From Croceivirga sp. (GTDB lineage: Bacteria > Bacteroidota > Bacteroidia > Flavobacteriales > Flavobacteriaceae): a stretch of DNA of 64,000 bases. The notes below the pieces were generated by a model. That model made no database searches, was not told the origin of the DNA, and worked only from the letters and a program-made list of their open reading frames with translations. Shown in pieces: positions 24,350-34,054 of this stretch (position 1 is its first letter; every line of letters starts with the position of its first letter). The stretch lies in the NCBI GenBank assembly GCA_028284285.1, contig JANQSA010000035.1, forward strand, positions 62,001 to 126,000. The letters run 5' to 3'. The position numbers and the translations under genes were made by a program.

Positions 24350-24407
24350 CGCATACAAATCAAAGTTCCCGGAAGGGGTCAAAGAATTCAAAAAACAATC
24401 TGACACT

Positions 24408-26681
24408 ATGAAATATCAAGTTTTTCCGCTTCAAAACTACTTGAGAAAAGTAAAAGCAATATATAGGAATAGTACCCTATCAAAAGTATTTATAGCACGT
24501 CTTTTCTCCTTCTTTTTTTGTGGTTATTTTTTGATGTTCTGGTCCTGTAACACCCCTCCAAAAGGGGATGATTACGGAAAGAATGAGCAGAACAACCTCT
24601 TACAAGTGGACTTTAGATACCGCCCCAGGGAATGGCAAGTATGTTTTGGGCTTAAAGATGACCTTAACAAGAGCATGATTGCCAATGACGGCGGTCTTTG
24701 GTACGATTTTGTCTATGGCAACAACCATATTGGCTTTCCCTATCCCAACTTTTGTTATGAGCGCAACAAAGGATATACCTTGTCCATAACTCCGCAATTG
24801 GTGGGACAAGGGCAACCTTCGGAACAAAATCAATGGGTGGATATCGCTGAAATACCCATTATAAAAAACAAAGCAGCTTACGGAAGGTTTCAACTTCACC
24901 AAACCACCCTGGCTTCATTTGTGGATAACTCCAATCCCTTGAAAAATAGATATGACGTGGTTTCACTTCAACTACAGAACAAGGCTGAAAGACAAGATTC
25001 CACCCGATTGCGGGTAGCGTTCAATACAATTCATCAAATAGAATTGGACGAAACCCGCACCAAGGTGTATTTGGCACCGTACACAGGAGAAAAAAAATTG
25101 ATAGCCGAATTCCCCAAACCAATCACTACGTTCTCAGGGCATATCTCAAAAATGAAATATACCTATTATCTTGATTTTGAGAAGATGGTACTTGCCCCCG
25201 GTGATCAGTCCGATTTAGATTTCGTTGTTTATAGCTCGCAACCTCCGGCAGAGGTCACATTGCCGTTACAAATACAAGAAGAACTGGCAAAGGCGAGTGC
25301 TTATTGGGAAGAGCTGGATCTACCCTATGACTACATCAAGGTTCCGGATAGCGGAATACAAAAGATGCTGAACGCATCAATCCGTGGTATTTATCAGGCA
25401 AGGGAAATTAAGGAAGGTATTCCGGCCTTTCAGGTAGGGCCGACTTTCTACCGTGGCACATGGGCCGTGGACAGCCCTTTTTTCATGGAAGCGATGACCT
25501 ATTTGGGTCAAAAAGAGGATGTGCGAAAGGCCATTGAGGGGATCTTCAAGTTTGGGGAGACACAGGGTGATACCGGGGAGAGCTTTTCAAAACAGGCAGG
25601 GCTGCGTCTCTGGATGGTCTGGCGCCACGCTCAACTCACGGGAGATAGCGCCTGGCTCATGAAGATGTGGCCTTTTGTGGAAAATGAGGTTAAGAATATA
25701 CAACGCTATCGGCAAAACTCATATAAAGATGGAAATCCCTTGACCGATGGGATGATGCCCATGGGCAACGCCGATGGAGGTATTGGGGGCATTTATGCGG
25801 AATACACCAACAACTATTGGGTGCTAAGTGGATTGGGATTTGCGATAAAAATGGCCCAAACACTTGGCAAAAAAGAAACTACCGCCCAGTGGGAGGATTT
25901 CTATGCTGATTATAGGAAAGTTTTTGACCATGCACGGGAGCGGGACAAAAAGATGGATGTTCATGGCAATGGTTATGTACCCACCTTTATGGGGCACAAC
26001 ACCCTTAATCCGACCACAGGGCAATGGGCCTTTATGCATTCCATATATCCCGGCCAACTCTATGGGGTCGATGACCCACTTATGAAAGGCACTATGGCCA
26101 TGTTGGATTCTACCCTGGTTGAGGGGCTTATTCTCGGTACCGGATGGCTGCCCAAAGGATTGTGGACCTATTCCGCATCGTTCCACGCCCACGCCCATCT
26201 ATGGAGTGGAAATGGTCATCGCATACCCCAGATACTGTATGATTTTGCCAATCATGGCTCTCCCTTACTCAACTGGTCAGAAGAGCAACATCCCGTAGAT
26301 TTCAAAGGGGATTATCTTCTACATGGTGATATGCCCCACAATTGGGCCAGTGCAGAATTCATAAGGTTGATACGACACAGTTTGGCCTTGGAACGTGAGG
26401 ATTCACTGCACCTTTTTGAAGGAATGCCTAAGGAATGGCTGAAGGCTGGAAAGGTTACCAGTCTAAGGGGCGTCCCCACAAATTTTGGTGTACTCTCCAT
26501 GGAGTTAAGGGTTTCCGACACCGGGGAAAAGGCTCGGTTGGATCTGGACCTGGATGTTTCATCTCATATTGCCCCAAAAAAAATAATAGTGGATAGCCGT
26601 GCTTTTAATAATGGGGAGAACTTGATCTTGAACTATAGCCCTAAGCTGAATATAGAAATTGATCTAACCCCCTCGGGTTGA
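24408..26681 (+). CDS. Six-hairpin glycosidase-like lipoprotein
   Basis: 757 residues from the ATG at 24408. The frame is open back to 24177, but that part overlaps the isomerase gene. A long N-terminal segment ends in a hydrophobic stretch with lipobox MFWSC, so it is a lipoprotein, probably surface or periplasmic. An N-terminal beta-domain (to about 320) is followed by a helical (alpha/alpha)6 domain with FYRGTWAVDSPFFMEAMTYL, PFVENEVKNIQRY and GNADGGIGGIYAEYTNNYW. The C-terminal HLFEGMPKEWLKAGKVTSL and the following beta segment recall GH78/GH95-type enzymes. The exact GH family and linkage cannot be told. It would release the sugar used by the four enzymes encoded upstream. Confidence 0.7.
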   Translation: MKYQVFPLQNYLRKVKAIYRNSTLSKVFIARLFSFFFCGYFLMFWSCNTPPKGDDYGKNEQNNLLQVDFRYRPREWQVCFGLKDDLNKSMIANDGGLWYDFVYGNNHIGFPYPNFCYERNKGYTLSITPQLVGQGQPSEQNQWVDIAEIPIIKNKAAYGRFQLHQTTLASFVDNSNPLKNRYDVVSLQLQNKAERQDSTRLRVAFNTIHQIELDETRTKVYLAPYTGEKKLIAEFPKPITTFSGHISKMKYTYYLDFEKMVLAPGDQSDLDFVVYSSQPPAEVTLPLQIQEELAKASAYWEELDLPYDYIKVPDSGIQKMLNASIRGIYQAREIKEGIPAFQVGPTFYRGTWAVDSPFFMEAMTYLGQKEDVRKAIEGIFKFGETQGDTGESFSKQAGLRLWMVWRHAQLTGDSAWLMKMWPFVENEVKNIQRYRQNSYKDGNPLTDGMMPMGNADGGIGGIYAEYTNNYWVLSGLGFAIKMAQTLGKKETTAQWEDFYADYRKVFDHARERDKKMDVHGNGYVPTFMGHNTLNPTTGQWAFMHSIYPGQLYGVDDPLMKGTMAMLDSTLVEGLILGTGWLPKGLWTYSASFHAHAHLWSGNGHRIPQILYDFANHGSPLLNWSEEQHPVDFKGDYLLHGDMPHNWASAEFIRLIRHSLALEREDSLHLFEGMPKEWLKAGKVTSLRGVPTNFGVLSMELRVSDTGEKARLDLDLDVSSHIAPKKIIVDSRAFNNGENLILNYSPKLNIEIDLTPSG

Positions 26682-26802
26682 GATCTGTCTAAAAAAGAGG
26701 AATACCCCATAAAGGAGTATCGCTGTGGTATTGCCATAACAGTACGGAAGTTGTGAAATGTATAAAGATTGAAGTTTAGTTTGTTTAAATTTGGTTAGTT
26801 GC

Positions 26803-26838
26803 AAAGGGGCTATCATAAAAGGTAGTCCCTTTAACAAT
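26803..26838 (+). terminator. Possible terminator of the sugar operon
   Basis: Ten-bp stem AAAGGGGCTA / TAGTCCCTTT with one G-T pair and a 10-base loop, followed by AACAATTTTA. It lies 122 bp after the last operon gene. The T run is weak, so this is tentative. Confidence 0.35.
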
Positions 26839-26976
26839 TTTATTAATGCTATTTTTCGCAAGGGTTATTTTGAGATACCATTTAAGTATAAACGGATTTT
26901 CAGAACCAGCTTAGGGCAGACAACCGGCCTGCAGAAGGGGCAGGTTACTTATAGCCATTGTCAGGCATTCGTTTTT

Positions 26977-27762
26977 TTATTTTTTCAGTTTCTCAATTAC
27001 TTTGTCAAACCTACTATCCATACACACACTTAAGTCAGTTGTCATAAATTTCCCGTCTAAAAACAGACTGAAAATTGTTGCGGGACTTGGTGCATTTTGA
27101 GCTTCTTCCATGGTTTTGAGTTTGATTACCTTTAATGGTAGATTTCTCTTTTCCGCGGTCTCTACTAACGATTTTTTAGCATGAAATTCCGCAAAAGGAC
27201 ATCTGTTGGAATAATACACAACAATTCCTGCTTTGTCAGGGCATTCACCACTTTTTACCGATTCATTGAATTTTGGATCCTCTGCACTATCATCGAGTTT
27301 CATTACCAATAAACTGAATCCACTTGAAATTCTTTCTATTTCTTCAAATCCTTGTTGTAACAGCCACTTGGTATCGCTCATGAAATGGAATTTTTTTGTG
27401 CCTACCACCGTGACAAGTCCATTCTTTCCTTGTTTCCTGGCATCATCAATGGCAGCGTTTAAAAGTGCTTTGCCATAACCTTTTCTTTTATACCTTCCAG
27501 AAACCCAAAAACAATTAACGTTCAAAAAATTTGGCGCTTTTATCGGAACCCAGGCATTTTCAGCCGGTCCATATTCAATGAAAACTTTGGCTCTTTCGTC
27601 AAGCCGTCTAAAGACGTATCCATTGTTGAACTCCTTTTTGAGCCAATCTTTTTTTGCCTGGTAACTGTCTGAGCACTTCTTATCCGAAAAGGCACAACAA
27701 ATGTGCTCCGAAGAAATGTTTTCTGTATTTAACTCAATAAAGTTTTCCATTTTCTCTAGCAT
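26977..27762 (-). CDS. GNAT acetyltransferase with YoaP-type C-terminal domain
   Basis: 261 residues. The GNAT fold covers about 1-150, with the acetyl-CoA-binding stretch VSGRYKRKGYGKALLNAAID (about 88-107). The C-terminal 90 residues match the YoaP domain (AGIVVYYSNRCPFAEFHAKK, then SPATIFSLFLDGKFMTTDLS), a thioredoxin-like module with a lone Cys-Pro. This pairing is typical of YoaP-like proteins. The acceptor is unknown. A second ATG four codons in (27750) is also a possible start. It is convergent with the sugar operon and stands alone. Confidence 0.85.
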   Translation of the reverse strand: MLEKMENFIELNTENISSEHICCAFSDKKCSDSYQAKKDWLKKEFNNGYVFRRLDERAKVFIEYGPAENAWVPIKAPNFLNVNCFWVSGRYKRKGYGKALLNAAIDDARKQGKNGLVTVVGTKKFHFMSDTKWLLQQGFEEIERISSGFSLLVMKLDDSAEDPKFNESVKSGECPDKAGIVVYYSNRCPFAEFHAKKSLVETAEKRNLPLKVIKLKTMEEAQNAPSPATIFSLFLDGKFMTTDLSVCMDSRFDKVIEKLKK

Positions 27763-28049
27763 TCCAACTGGTCCAAGTAAAAATATTTAACTGATAACTG
27801 TAGGTCATATGGGTACTATAAAAATAATCGATATGATCGATCAAATAAAGCCAGAAGCGCTATAAAATGGCAAGTTTTTAGGACAAACTTATTGGTTAAC
27901 CAAATTCCCATTAACCCTTGGCATTTTAAAGAGAATTCCCGTCAAAGTGCTGCGATGTGCAATACATGTAAAACCCTTCAATGTAGTGCTATCTGCCAGA
28001 TGCTTGATGTAAAGTGTTATGGGTTGGCAGTTTTTATTTGATTGGTTTT

Positions 28050-29513
28050 TCATGTTCCACAAAAAGTCTGGTAACCCGCATCGAAACCTTCAGGTATTCT
28101 TTGAAATTGTAGTCCATCAGGATGATCATCGTAAGGTTTGGAGAGTGTGTTCAGCAATTGGTTGAAGGGTGTCATATTGCCTTCAACCGCAGCTTCCAGA
28201 ACATCTTCTACCCAATGGTTACGTGGGATAACTTTGGGGTTTAGTTTATGCATTAGTGCCAAGCTTGCCGCTTTATGCTCATCCTTTTGATGTGTATTTT
28301 TCCATTTTTCCACCCAGCCTCTAAATTCTTCCAGCCTAAAAAGGGACCCATCCAGTTCTTTATTTTGTTGTAAGGCCAAAAATACTTGTGTATAATCGGC
28401 CCTGTGGGTTTCCATTAACGAGAGCAAACCATCTACCAGGTCTTTATCCTTGTCGTCGGGATGCAAAATACCGAGCTTACCATACATCATGGCGTACCAT
28501 TTTTCGGTAAATCTATCCCGAAATCCTGCTATAACTTCCTGGGCCAGGCCCACGGCTTTCTCCTGGTTTTCTGAAATTATCGGCAATAGGGCACCGGCAA
28601 AGACCGCTAAGTTCCATTGCGCTATATAGGACTGGTTACCAAAGGCATAGCGGCCACGGGTATCAATTGAGCTAAAAACGGTCCTGGGATTGTACGAATT
28701 CATAAAAGCACATGGGCCATAGTCAATGGTCTCGCCCCCTATGCTCATATTGTCAGTGTTCATAACACCATGGATAAACCCCACTCTCATCCAATGGACT
28801 ACCAGGTCTATCTGTTTATGCATTACCGCTTTTAACAGTTCAAGGGCCGGATTGTCCGTATGTATTATTTCAGGATAATGCCTTTGTATGGTGTAAGTGG
28901 TAAGCGCTTGCAAATCTTCTGTGGAACCAAAATTACGAGCATACTCAAAGGTGCCAACACGTATATGGCTATCCGCAGTACGCGTTAGCACAGCACCCTT
29001 GTGCATCTCTCCACGGAAAACCTGCTCTCCGGTTGAAACTACCGACAAGCTCCGTGTGGTGGGTATGCCCAAATGGTGAATGGATTCACTGATAAGGTAT
29101 TCGCGCAGCATGGAATACAGGGTTGCCCTGCCATCACCACGCCGGGAGTAAGGGGTTTGCCCCGAACCCTTTAACTGTACGTCAAATCTTTTGCCCGTTG
29201 GGGCAATCTGTTCGCCTAATAAAACGGCCCTGCCATCGCCCAGCATGGTAAAGTGGCCAAACTGGTGCCCGGCATATGCCTGGGCCAAAGGTTCAGCTCC
29301 ATCAGGTATCTTGTTCCCTGAAAAATAACCGACACTATTTTCTTTCTCATGGTTTAAAAACCCGAGACCCAAATCATTCGCCAACCTTTCGTTAAAACAA
29401 ACTATTTCTGGCTTTGCTACCGGTACAGGTCGTTGAAGGCTAAAAAAGACTGCCGGTAACCGTGCATAGGTGTTTTCTAACTGCCAATTGTGTTTTCCAA
29501 TGTTCGTGAGCAT
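28050..29513 (-). CDS. selO: SelO/YdiU protein adenylyltransferase
   Basis: 487 residues, similar to E. coli SelO (about 478). This pseudokinase transfers AMP to Ser, Thr or Tyr of proteins and is linked to redox stress. Visible hallmarks are the N-terminal AYAGHQFGHFTMLGDGRAVL, the nucleotide-binding QLKGSGQTPYSRRGDGRA, and VMNTDNMSIGGETIDYGPC, which carries the Asp residues of the active site. A C-terminal TFCGT holds the conserved Cys that is selenocysteine in animals. No signal peptide, so cytoplasmic. Start ATG at 29513; no longer frame looks plausible. It lies 216 bp downstream of msrB on the same strand, a fitting neighbour in oxidative stress. Confidence 0.95.
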   Translation of the reverse strand: MLTNIGKHNWQLENTYARLPAVFFSLQRPVPVAKPEIVCFNERLANDLGLGFLNHEKENSVGYFSGNKIPDGAEPLAQAYAGHQFGHFTMLGDGRAVLLGEQIAPTGKRFDVQLKGSGQTPYSRRGDGRATLYSMLREYLISESIHHLGIPTTRSLSVVSTGEQVFRGEMHKGAVLTRTADSHIRVGTFEYARNFGSTEDLQALTTYTIQRHYPEIIHTDNPALELLKAVMHKQIDLVVHWMRVGFIHGVMNTDNMSIGGETIDYGPCAFMNSYNPRTVFSSIDTRGRYAFGNQSYIAQWNLAVFAGALLPIISENQEKAVGLAQEVIAGFRDRFTEKWYAMMYGKLGILHPDDKDKDLVDGLLSLMETHRADYTQVFLALQQNKELDGSLFRLEEFRGWVEKWKNTHQKDEHKAASLALMHKLNPKVIPRNHWVEDVLEAAVEGNMTPFNQLLNTLSKPYDDHPDGLQFQRIPEGFDAGYQTFCGT

Positions 29514-29729
29514 GTTTAATCAACGTGTTACTACTAACTTAGAGCTTGCGATGGGCTTTCCTTTTTTTGTCTTGTCTTTTCGCAACAAACTTACCGATGT
29601 TTTTTTTCAACTTGCCCCTAACGGGTCTGCTAAACAAATGAACAAACAAGTGTATTTCACAAAACGGGAAGTGACCCCAGGTTGGGCTTTTACCATTTGT
29701 TTACACCAACCCTATCATTTAGAAAAGCA

Positions 29730-30260
29730 TTATTTACCATAATCATCTTTCCATGCTTTTACTATCGTGGGTAACTCCTCCCCGTCTGCCACAAATAGCA
29801 GAGCAGCAGAATTCATGCAATACCGAAGACCTGTTGGCGCCGGACCATCATTAAATACATGGCCCAGATGTGAGCCACTTCCGCTATCCACTACTTCCGT
29901 TCGAACCATGCCGTGACTTCTGTCCACAATCTCTTTGACAGCATTCTCATCAATTGGTTTGTAAAAGCTAGGCCATCCGGTGCCTGATGTATACTTATGC
30001 TCAGAACTGAATAAGGGCTGACCGGTAGCCGCTGAATAATACGTTCCTTTTTTCTTATTATCCCAATATGCTCCCGAAAACGCATATTCCGTACCCTGCC
30101 GGCGCAGTATGTAAAATTGCTCATCTGAAAGCATTTTCTTCCACTCTTCATCGGTCTTTTGAATGGGGTAAGTGTACTTTTCCTCTTCTGCGTTTGATGT
30201 TGTCTGGCAAGCCCCTGTGATATATGCCAGGCTAAGAATTAAAACAAGCGATAACCTCAT
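29730..30260 (-). CDS. msrB: Peptide-methionine (R)-S-oxide reductase, lipoprotein form
   Basis: 176 residues. A signal peptide with lipobox TGAC puts it in the periplasm. The MsrB domain covers about 30-172: [33 protein letters not shown] and MNSAALLF. The catalytic Cys is in RYCMNS. The two CxxC pairs that bind structural zinc in most MsrB proteins are missing; the first position reads [11 protein letters not shown] where Cys would be expected. It repairs oxidised methionine in exported proteins, using electrons from a periplasmic thioredoxin-like partner that is not encoded here. Confidence 0.9.
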   Translation of the reverse strand: MRLSLVLILSLAYITGACQTTSNAEEEKYTYPIQKTDEEWKKMLSDEQFYILRRQGTEYAFSGAYWDNKKKGTYYSAATGQPLFSSEHKYTSGTGWPSFYKPIDENAVKEIVDRSHGMVRTEVVDSGSGSHLGHVFNDGPAPTGLRYCMNSAALLFVADGEELPTIVKAWKDDYGK

Positions 30261-30572
30261 AGTTTTTCTTTTTCTTTCGATAAATAGAAGGATAAACCCT
30301 TTTTTTGATAAAAGTATAGATTAACTCAGGAATTGTATGATAAGATATTCCCAAATATCGCTTTCCTCATATGTACCGCCTGACGTCCCTTTGTGCAAAC
30401 CATTAGTTTATCAAAAACCAACGGTTTAAGAGACAAAAGAAAGAGTACCAAATACGCTAAGTTGCTTTTTAAGACTCTTCTTGAATAATACAGACCTAAT
30501 TGTTACCTATTCGTATCACTGTATTTGTTAATTGTCTACTTTAGAGTCGAACTATGCTGAATACGAAAACTC
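30261..30572. other. Intergenic stretch, no gene seen
   Basis: 312 bases between divergent msrB and the LamG lipoprotein gene. AT-rich with several short T and A runs. TGTATTTG near 30522 is one base off the -7 consensus and could serve the rightward gene. Nothing else recognised. Confidence 0.35.
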
Positions 30573-31475
30573 ATGACTAAAACACCTACCATAAAACACA
30601 TTGCACTAATCATACTTCTATGTATTACGGGATTGATCTCTTGTAAAGAGAAAAATGTTAAAAAAGCGGAGATTAAAGAAGATACTACGGAAGCGCATTT
30701 AAAGGAGGCACTTACTTTTTATACCTCTTTTGATACTGGCGTCAATGCTAATTTTTCGGTTGGTGATTCCCTGATGTATACCGTTCCGAACAGAAATGCC
30801 CTTGATTCTTCCAAAGTTGGCCTCCACAAACCTGATATAAGTCGCCAGGAGGGAAAGGGCAAGTACGGATATGGGCTCCAATTTACCGAACGGAGTAAAG
30901 GATATATCTATTATCCCAGCGCTGGAAACATCGCTTACAGCAAAGAGAATTGGAATGGGGCCATTTCTTTTTGGTTGAGTCTTGACCCTGCCACCGATTT
31001 GGAACCAGGTTTCTGTGACCCCATTCAGATTACAGACGTTAGTTATAACGATGCCTCCATTTGGGTTGATTTTACTAAAAATAACCCCAGGGATTTCAGA
31101 TTAGGGGTCATAGGAGATCGAAATATCTGGAACCCTAATGGATTGGAAGATGAGGATGATCTTTTTCTGCCACAACTCGTTCCTGTTAACAAGCCTCCCT
31201 TCGCAAAAGGGGAATGGACACATATACTTATCAATTTTTCCGGATTGAATACTGAAAAAGGCGAAGCTTCCCTTTACATAAATGGTGAATTAAAAGGAAC
31301 CAGACCGGATATCACCGATTCCTTTACCTGGGAATTGGATCGATCCAACATCTACATAGGACTTAGCTATATTGGGTTTATGGATGATTTGTCCATTTAC
31401 AACAGGGCGCTGACTGAAAACGAGATCGAAAGATTGTATTCCCTGGAAAATGGCGTGCAAACGATTTTAGAATAA
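30573..31475 (+). CDS. LamG/concanavalin-like domain lipoprotein
   Basis: 300 residues. The signal peptide ends in lipobox LISC (Cys24), then a charged linker. About residues 50-295 form a LamG-type jelly roll: FYTSFDTGVNANF, GKYGYGLQFTERS, GAISFWLSLDP, GEWTHILINFSGLN, EASLYINGELKG and the ending SYIGFMDDLSIYNRALTENE are the classical strands of Laminin_G_3 domains. These bind carbohydrate or protein ligands at the cell surface; the ligand is unknown and no catalytic site is visible. The gene appears monocistronic. Confidence 0.85.
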   Translation: MTKTPTIKHIALIILLCITGLISCKEKNVKKAEIKEDTTEAHLKEALTFYTSFDTGVNANFSVGDSLMYTVPNRNALDSSKVGLHKPDISRQEGKGKYGYGLQFTERSKGYIYYPSAGNIAYSKENWNGAISFWLSLDPATDLEPGFCDPIQITDVSYNDASIWVDFTKNNPRDFRLGVIGDRNIWNPNGLEDEDDLFLPQLVPVNKPPFAKGEWTHILINFSGLNTEKGEASLYINGELKGTRPDITDSFTWELDRSNIYIGLSYIGFMDDLSIYNRALTENEIERLYSLENGVQTILE

Positions 31476-31619
31476 GCAACGCCTTTTGGAACTTCGCTTT
31501 CTTTTGGATTTGTTCTTTTGATCAGCCGATTGTTCTAACCGTTTTAGAAGTTTATTTGACTAAGTAAGCAGAATTAGAAATGGTTATTTTCGCACCCTTT
31601 CAACACCGCTCCCTCTATA

Positions 31620-33119
31620 TTAATTTCTGTTGGTCGCATAGGTTGCACTTTCTTTATCATCATTTATCTTTATCCCGATGGTGGCCAGTCGGTCTCTAAT
31701 ATAATCGGAGAATTCAAACTGTTTATGGGCACGTGCCCGTTGTCTAACCTCGATCAGAATATCCATCATTTCGGGAAACAGTTCATCCCGGGAGCTCTTC
31801 CCGGTTTCATCATGTATGCCCAACACATCAGTAAGAAAGCCCCGATAGGTGTTTTGGAGGATGGTCCGTGTCTCCACTGAGACGCTACCCTGGTCCTGTG
31901 TCAGCTTGTGCGCCAACCGCAAAAGCTCAAAAAGACTGGCGATGGTTTCCGCTGTATTAAAATCATCATCCATGTTTTGGTAGCAACGTTCGCAGGTGTT
32001 CAGTATCCGTGTCGATAAGTCATTGTCAACATTCTCAGACGTATTCGCCTGCAATCCATCGATAAGGTTCAGTCCTTTTAGTAATTTTCCACAAGCTACT
32101 TCCGCTGCCTTGATCGCCCGGTTGGAAAAATCTATGGTGCTACCATAATGCGCCTGCAACATTACAAAGCGAAGTGTCATGGGGCTATAGGCTTTTTCCA
32201 GCAATGGATGGTCTCCACTGAACATTTGGCCAAGGGAAATAAAGTTGCCCTTGGATTTTGCCATTTTTTGCCCATCGAGCGTCACCATATTGTTATGCAT
32301 CCAATAGTGAACAGGTGCACAGCCAAAGGCGGCATGGCATTGGGCTATCTCCGCTTCATGATGCGGGAATTTCAAATCCATACCCCCACCGTGTATATCG
32401 AATGGAAGCCCAAGATATTTGATACTCATGGCCGAGCATTCTATATGCCATCCCGGGAAACCTGTTCCCCAGGGAGAACGCCATTGCATAATGTGTCCGG
32501 CCTCTGCTCTTTTCCAAAGGGCAAAATCAGCGGGATGTTTTTTCTGCTCTTGCCCTTCCAGTGTACGACTTCCAGCCAGTAGGTCGTCCAATACCCGACC
32601 GGAGAGCTGTCCGTAATGATGCTTTTTCGCATAATCCACGACATCGAAATAAACAGAACCGTCCCTTTCATAGGCAAAACCATTGGCCATGATTTGCTCA
32701 ATCATATCAATCTGCTCAACAATATGCCCCGAAGCGGTAGGCTCTATAGATGGTGGCAATACATTGAGCCTGGCCATCATATTGCGGTATACATTGGTAT
32801 AATGCTGCGCCACCTCCATGGGTTCGAGCTGCTCGATACGGGCCTTTTTTGCAATCTTATCCTCACCCTGCTCGTTCAATTCATCTTCCAGATGGCCTAC
32901 ATCTGTAATATTTCGAACATATCGCACCTGATACCCCAGGAACCTGAAATACCGATTCACGATATCAAACGTGATCGCTGATCGTGCATGTCCCAAATGC
33001 GGCTCGCCATATACGGTAGGGCCACACACATACATGCCTACTCTTCCTTTCACAATAGGGACAAAAGGTTCCTTTTTCCCTGAAAGTGAATTCTTTATAC
33101 AGACCGTTCTTTCCTTCAT
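31620..33119 (-). CDS. cysS: Cysteinyl-tRNA synthetase
   Basis: 499 residues. Joins cysteine to tRNA-Cys in the cytoplasm. Motifs: MYVCGPTVYGEPHLGHARSA (first zinc Cys and the HIGH-type signature, about 29-48), GWHIECSAM (second zinc Cys), GGGMDLKFPHHEAEIAQ (zinc His and Glu) and KMAKSKGNF (KMSKS loop). All four zinc ligands remain, so it is not a zinc-free variant. It is the last gene of the leftward six-gene operon and overlaps the Fur-family gene by 4 bp. Whether the genome holds another cysS cannot be seen; a paralogue elsewhere would support the zinc-limitation interpretation. Confidence 0.95.
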   Translation of the reverse strand: MKERTVCIKNSLSGKKEPFVPIVKGRVGMYVCGPTVYGEPHLGHARSAITFDIVNRYFRFLGYQVRYVRNITDVGHLEDELNEQGEDKIAKKARIEQLEPMEVAQHYTNVYRNMMARLNVLPPSIEPTASGHIVEQIDMIEQIMANGFAYERDGSVYFDVVDYAKKHHYGQLSGRVLDDLLAGSRTLEGQEQKKHPADFALWKRAEAGHIMQWRSPWGTGFPGWHIECSAMSIKYLGLPFDIHGGGMDLKFPHHEAEIAQCHAAFGCAPVHYWMHNNMVTLDGQKMAKSKGNFISLGQMFSGDHPLLEKAYSPMTLRFVMLQAHYGSTIDFSNRAIKAAEVACGKLLKGLNLIDGLQANTSENVDNDLSTRILNTCERCYQNMDDDFNTAETIASLFELLRLAHKLTQDQGSVSVETRTILQNTYRGFLTDVLGIHDETGKSSRDELFPEMMDILIEVRQRARAHKQFEFSDYIRDRLATIGIKINDDKESATYATNRN

Positions 33120-33577
33120 GTTGGCGAGTACAATTGTTTGTTATTCGTGTTTTCTATTTTTTGGCAATCAGAACATTCGAGACATTTTCCCTGCATCAGG
33201 AAATACATCTCTTCAATGTCATATTTTTTGAGCCCTTCCATATACTCATCTGGCAGGCAAGGCAGGCAGACTATTTTATCACATTCCCTGCAGTGCAGAT
33301 GAGGATGTATACTTTGCTTCTTATGCTTTTCGTGGTTTAACATATAGAGACAAGTGCCCTGGTGGTCGATTAACTTTACGACAAGGTCCATGGCTTCAAA
33401 AGTATGCAGCGTGCGGTACATTGTAGCGCGATCCATAGCACCTGACAATTGTTTCTCTATCTCGGATAAAGCAAAAGGTTTTGAATTATCCATAAAGAGT
33501 TCCAGAATCGCCAGGCGCTTGGAGGTAACACGCTTGTTCTGACTTTTTAAAATAGCTATGGCACTTTTCCTATTCAT
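33116..33577 (-). CDS. zur: Fur-family metalloregulator, probably Zur
   Basis: 153 residues. Winged helix at about 1-85 (NKRVTSKRLAILELFMDNSK, ALSEIEKQL, DRATMYRTLHTFEAMDLVVK). The metal-binding half has HPHLHCRECDKIVCLPCLP and a C-terminal GKCLECSDC, giving structural CxxC pairs and a histidine-rich sensing site. Fur, Zur and PerR cannot be told apart with certainty, but the operon partners (His-rich lipoprotein, HisI, Dcd, CysS) point to zinc. It lies within the operon it would repress, 54 bp after hisI and overlapping cysS by 4 bp; the 33-bp palindrome at 35625 is the expected site. Confidence 0.75.
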   Translation of the reverse strand: MNRKSAIAILKSQNKRVTSKRLAILELFMDNSKPFALSEIEKQLSGAMDRATMYRTLHTFEAMDLVVKLIDHQGTCLYMLNHEKHKKQSIHPHLHCRECDKIVCLPCLPDEYMEGLKKYDIEEMYFLMQGKCLECSDCQKIENTNNKQLYSPT

Positions 33578-33631
33578 GTCATTAACGTTCGGATGAGTCG
33601 GTAGAATTTATTCCACAAATCCATAGTATCA

Positions 33632-34054
33632 TTATTGCAAATTTTTAACAAATTGAAGTGTATTGTTTTTGGTATCCACATTCCTGTAAAAGCACGCTTT
33701 TCTGTGTTTACCATGCATGTTATACGTATGGCACACACCATCACCCTGCAGTGTAACCTGATACACAAAAGCATCCTGATCACAATCCACCAGAATAGTA
33801 TCTATTGTCAAATAATCCCCTGAGGTCTCCCCCTTTACCCAAAGTTTGTTGCGGGAAGTACTCCAAAAAGTAGCGAGACCGGTTGTTATCGTTTGACGTA
33901 ATGCTTCTGCATTAATAGACGCCAGCATCAGAATTTGTCCGGAGTTCGTTTCCTGAACCGCCACCGGAAGCAGGCCTCCGCGTTTATCAAACTGGGGCGT
34001 GAATTCAATTCCTTCCTCCAGTGCTATCACTTTATAGTTATCTTTTAGATTCAT
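33632..34054 (-). CDS. hisI: Phosphoribosyl-AMP cyclohydrolase (HisI domain only)
   Basis: 140 residues. The start is the ATG whose ATGA overlaps the TGA of yidD; a longer frame upstream is read-through of that gene. Catalyses the third step of histidine synthesis, opening phosphoribosyl-AMP, in the cytoplasm. Motifs: LLPVAVQETNSGQILMLASI, TGLATFWSTSRNKLWVKGET, VDCDQDAFVYQV and GVCHTYN then ACFYR, which include the three zinc-binding Cys. There is no HisE domain, unlike the fused HisIE common in this phylum. Separation from the his operon and location in a Zur-like operon suggest a second copy used when zinc is scarce. Confidence 0.9.
   Translation of the reverse strand: MNLKDNYKVIALEEGIEFTPQFDKRGGLLPVAVQETNSGQILMLASINAEALRQTITTGLATFWSTSRNKLWVKGETSGDYLTIDTILVDCDQDAFVYQVTLQGDGVCHTYNMHGKHRKACFYRNVDTKNNTLQFVKNLQ

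Noticed and set aside
24177-24407. Upstream extension of the glycosidase-like gene
   Set aside because: It lies inside the second cupin isomerase in another frame; the lipoprotein signal fits a start at 24408.
29470-29742. 90-codon plus-strand frame between selO and msrB
   Set aside because: It overlaps the selO start, has no recognisable sequence pattern and no start context.
31620-33119. Idea that this CysS is a zinc-free paralogue
   Set aside because: All four zinc ligands (two Cys, His, Glu) are visible, so it is an ordinary enzyme.
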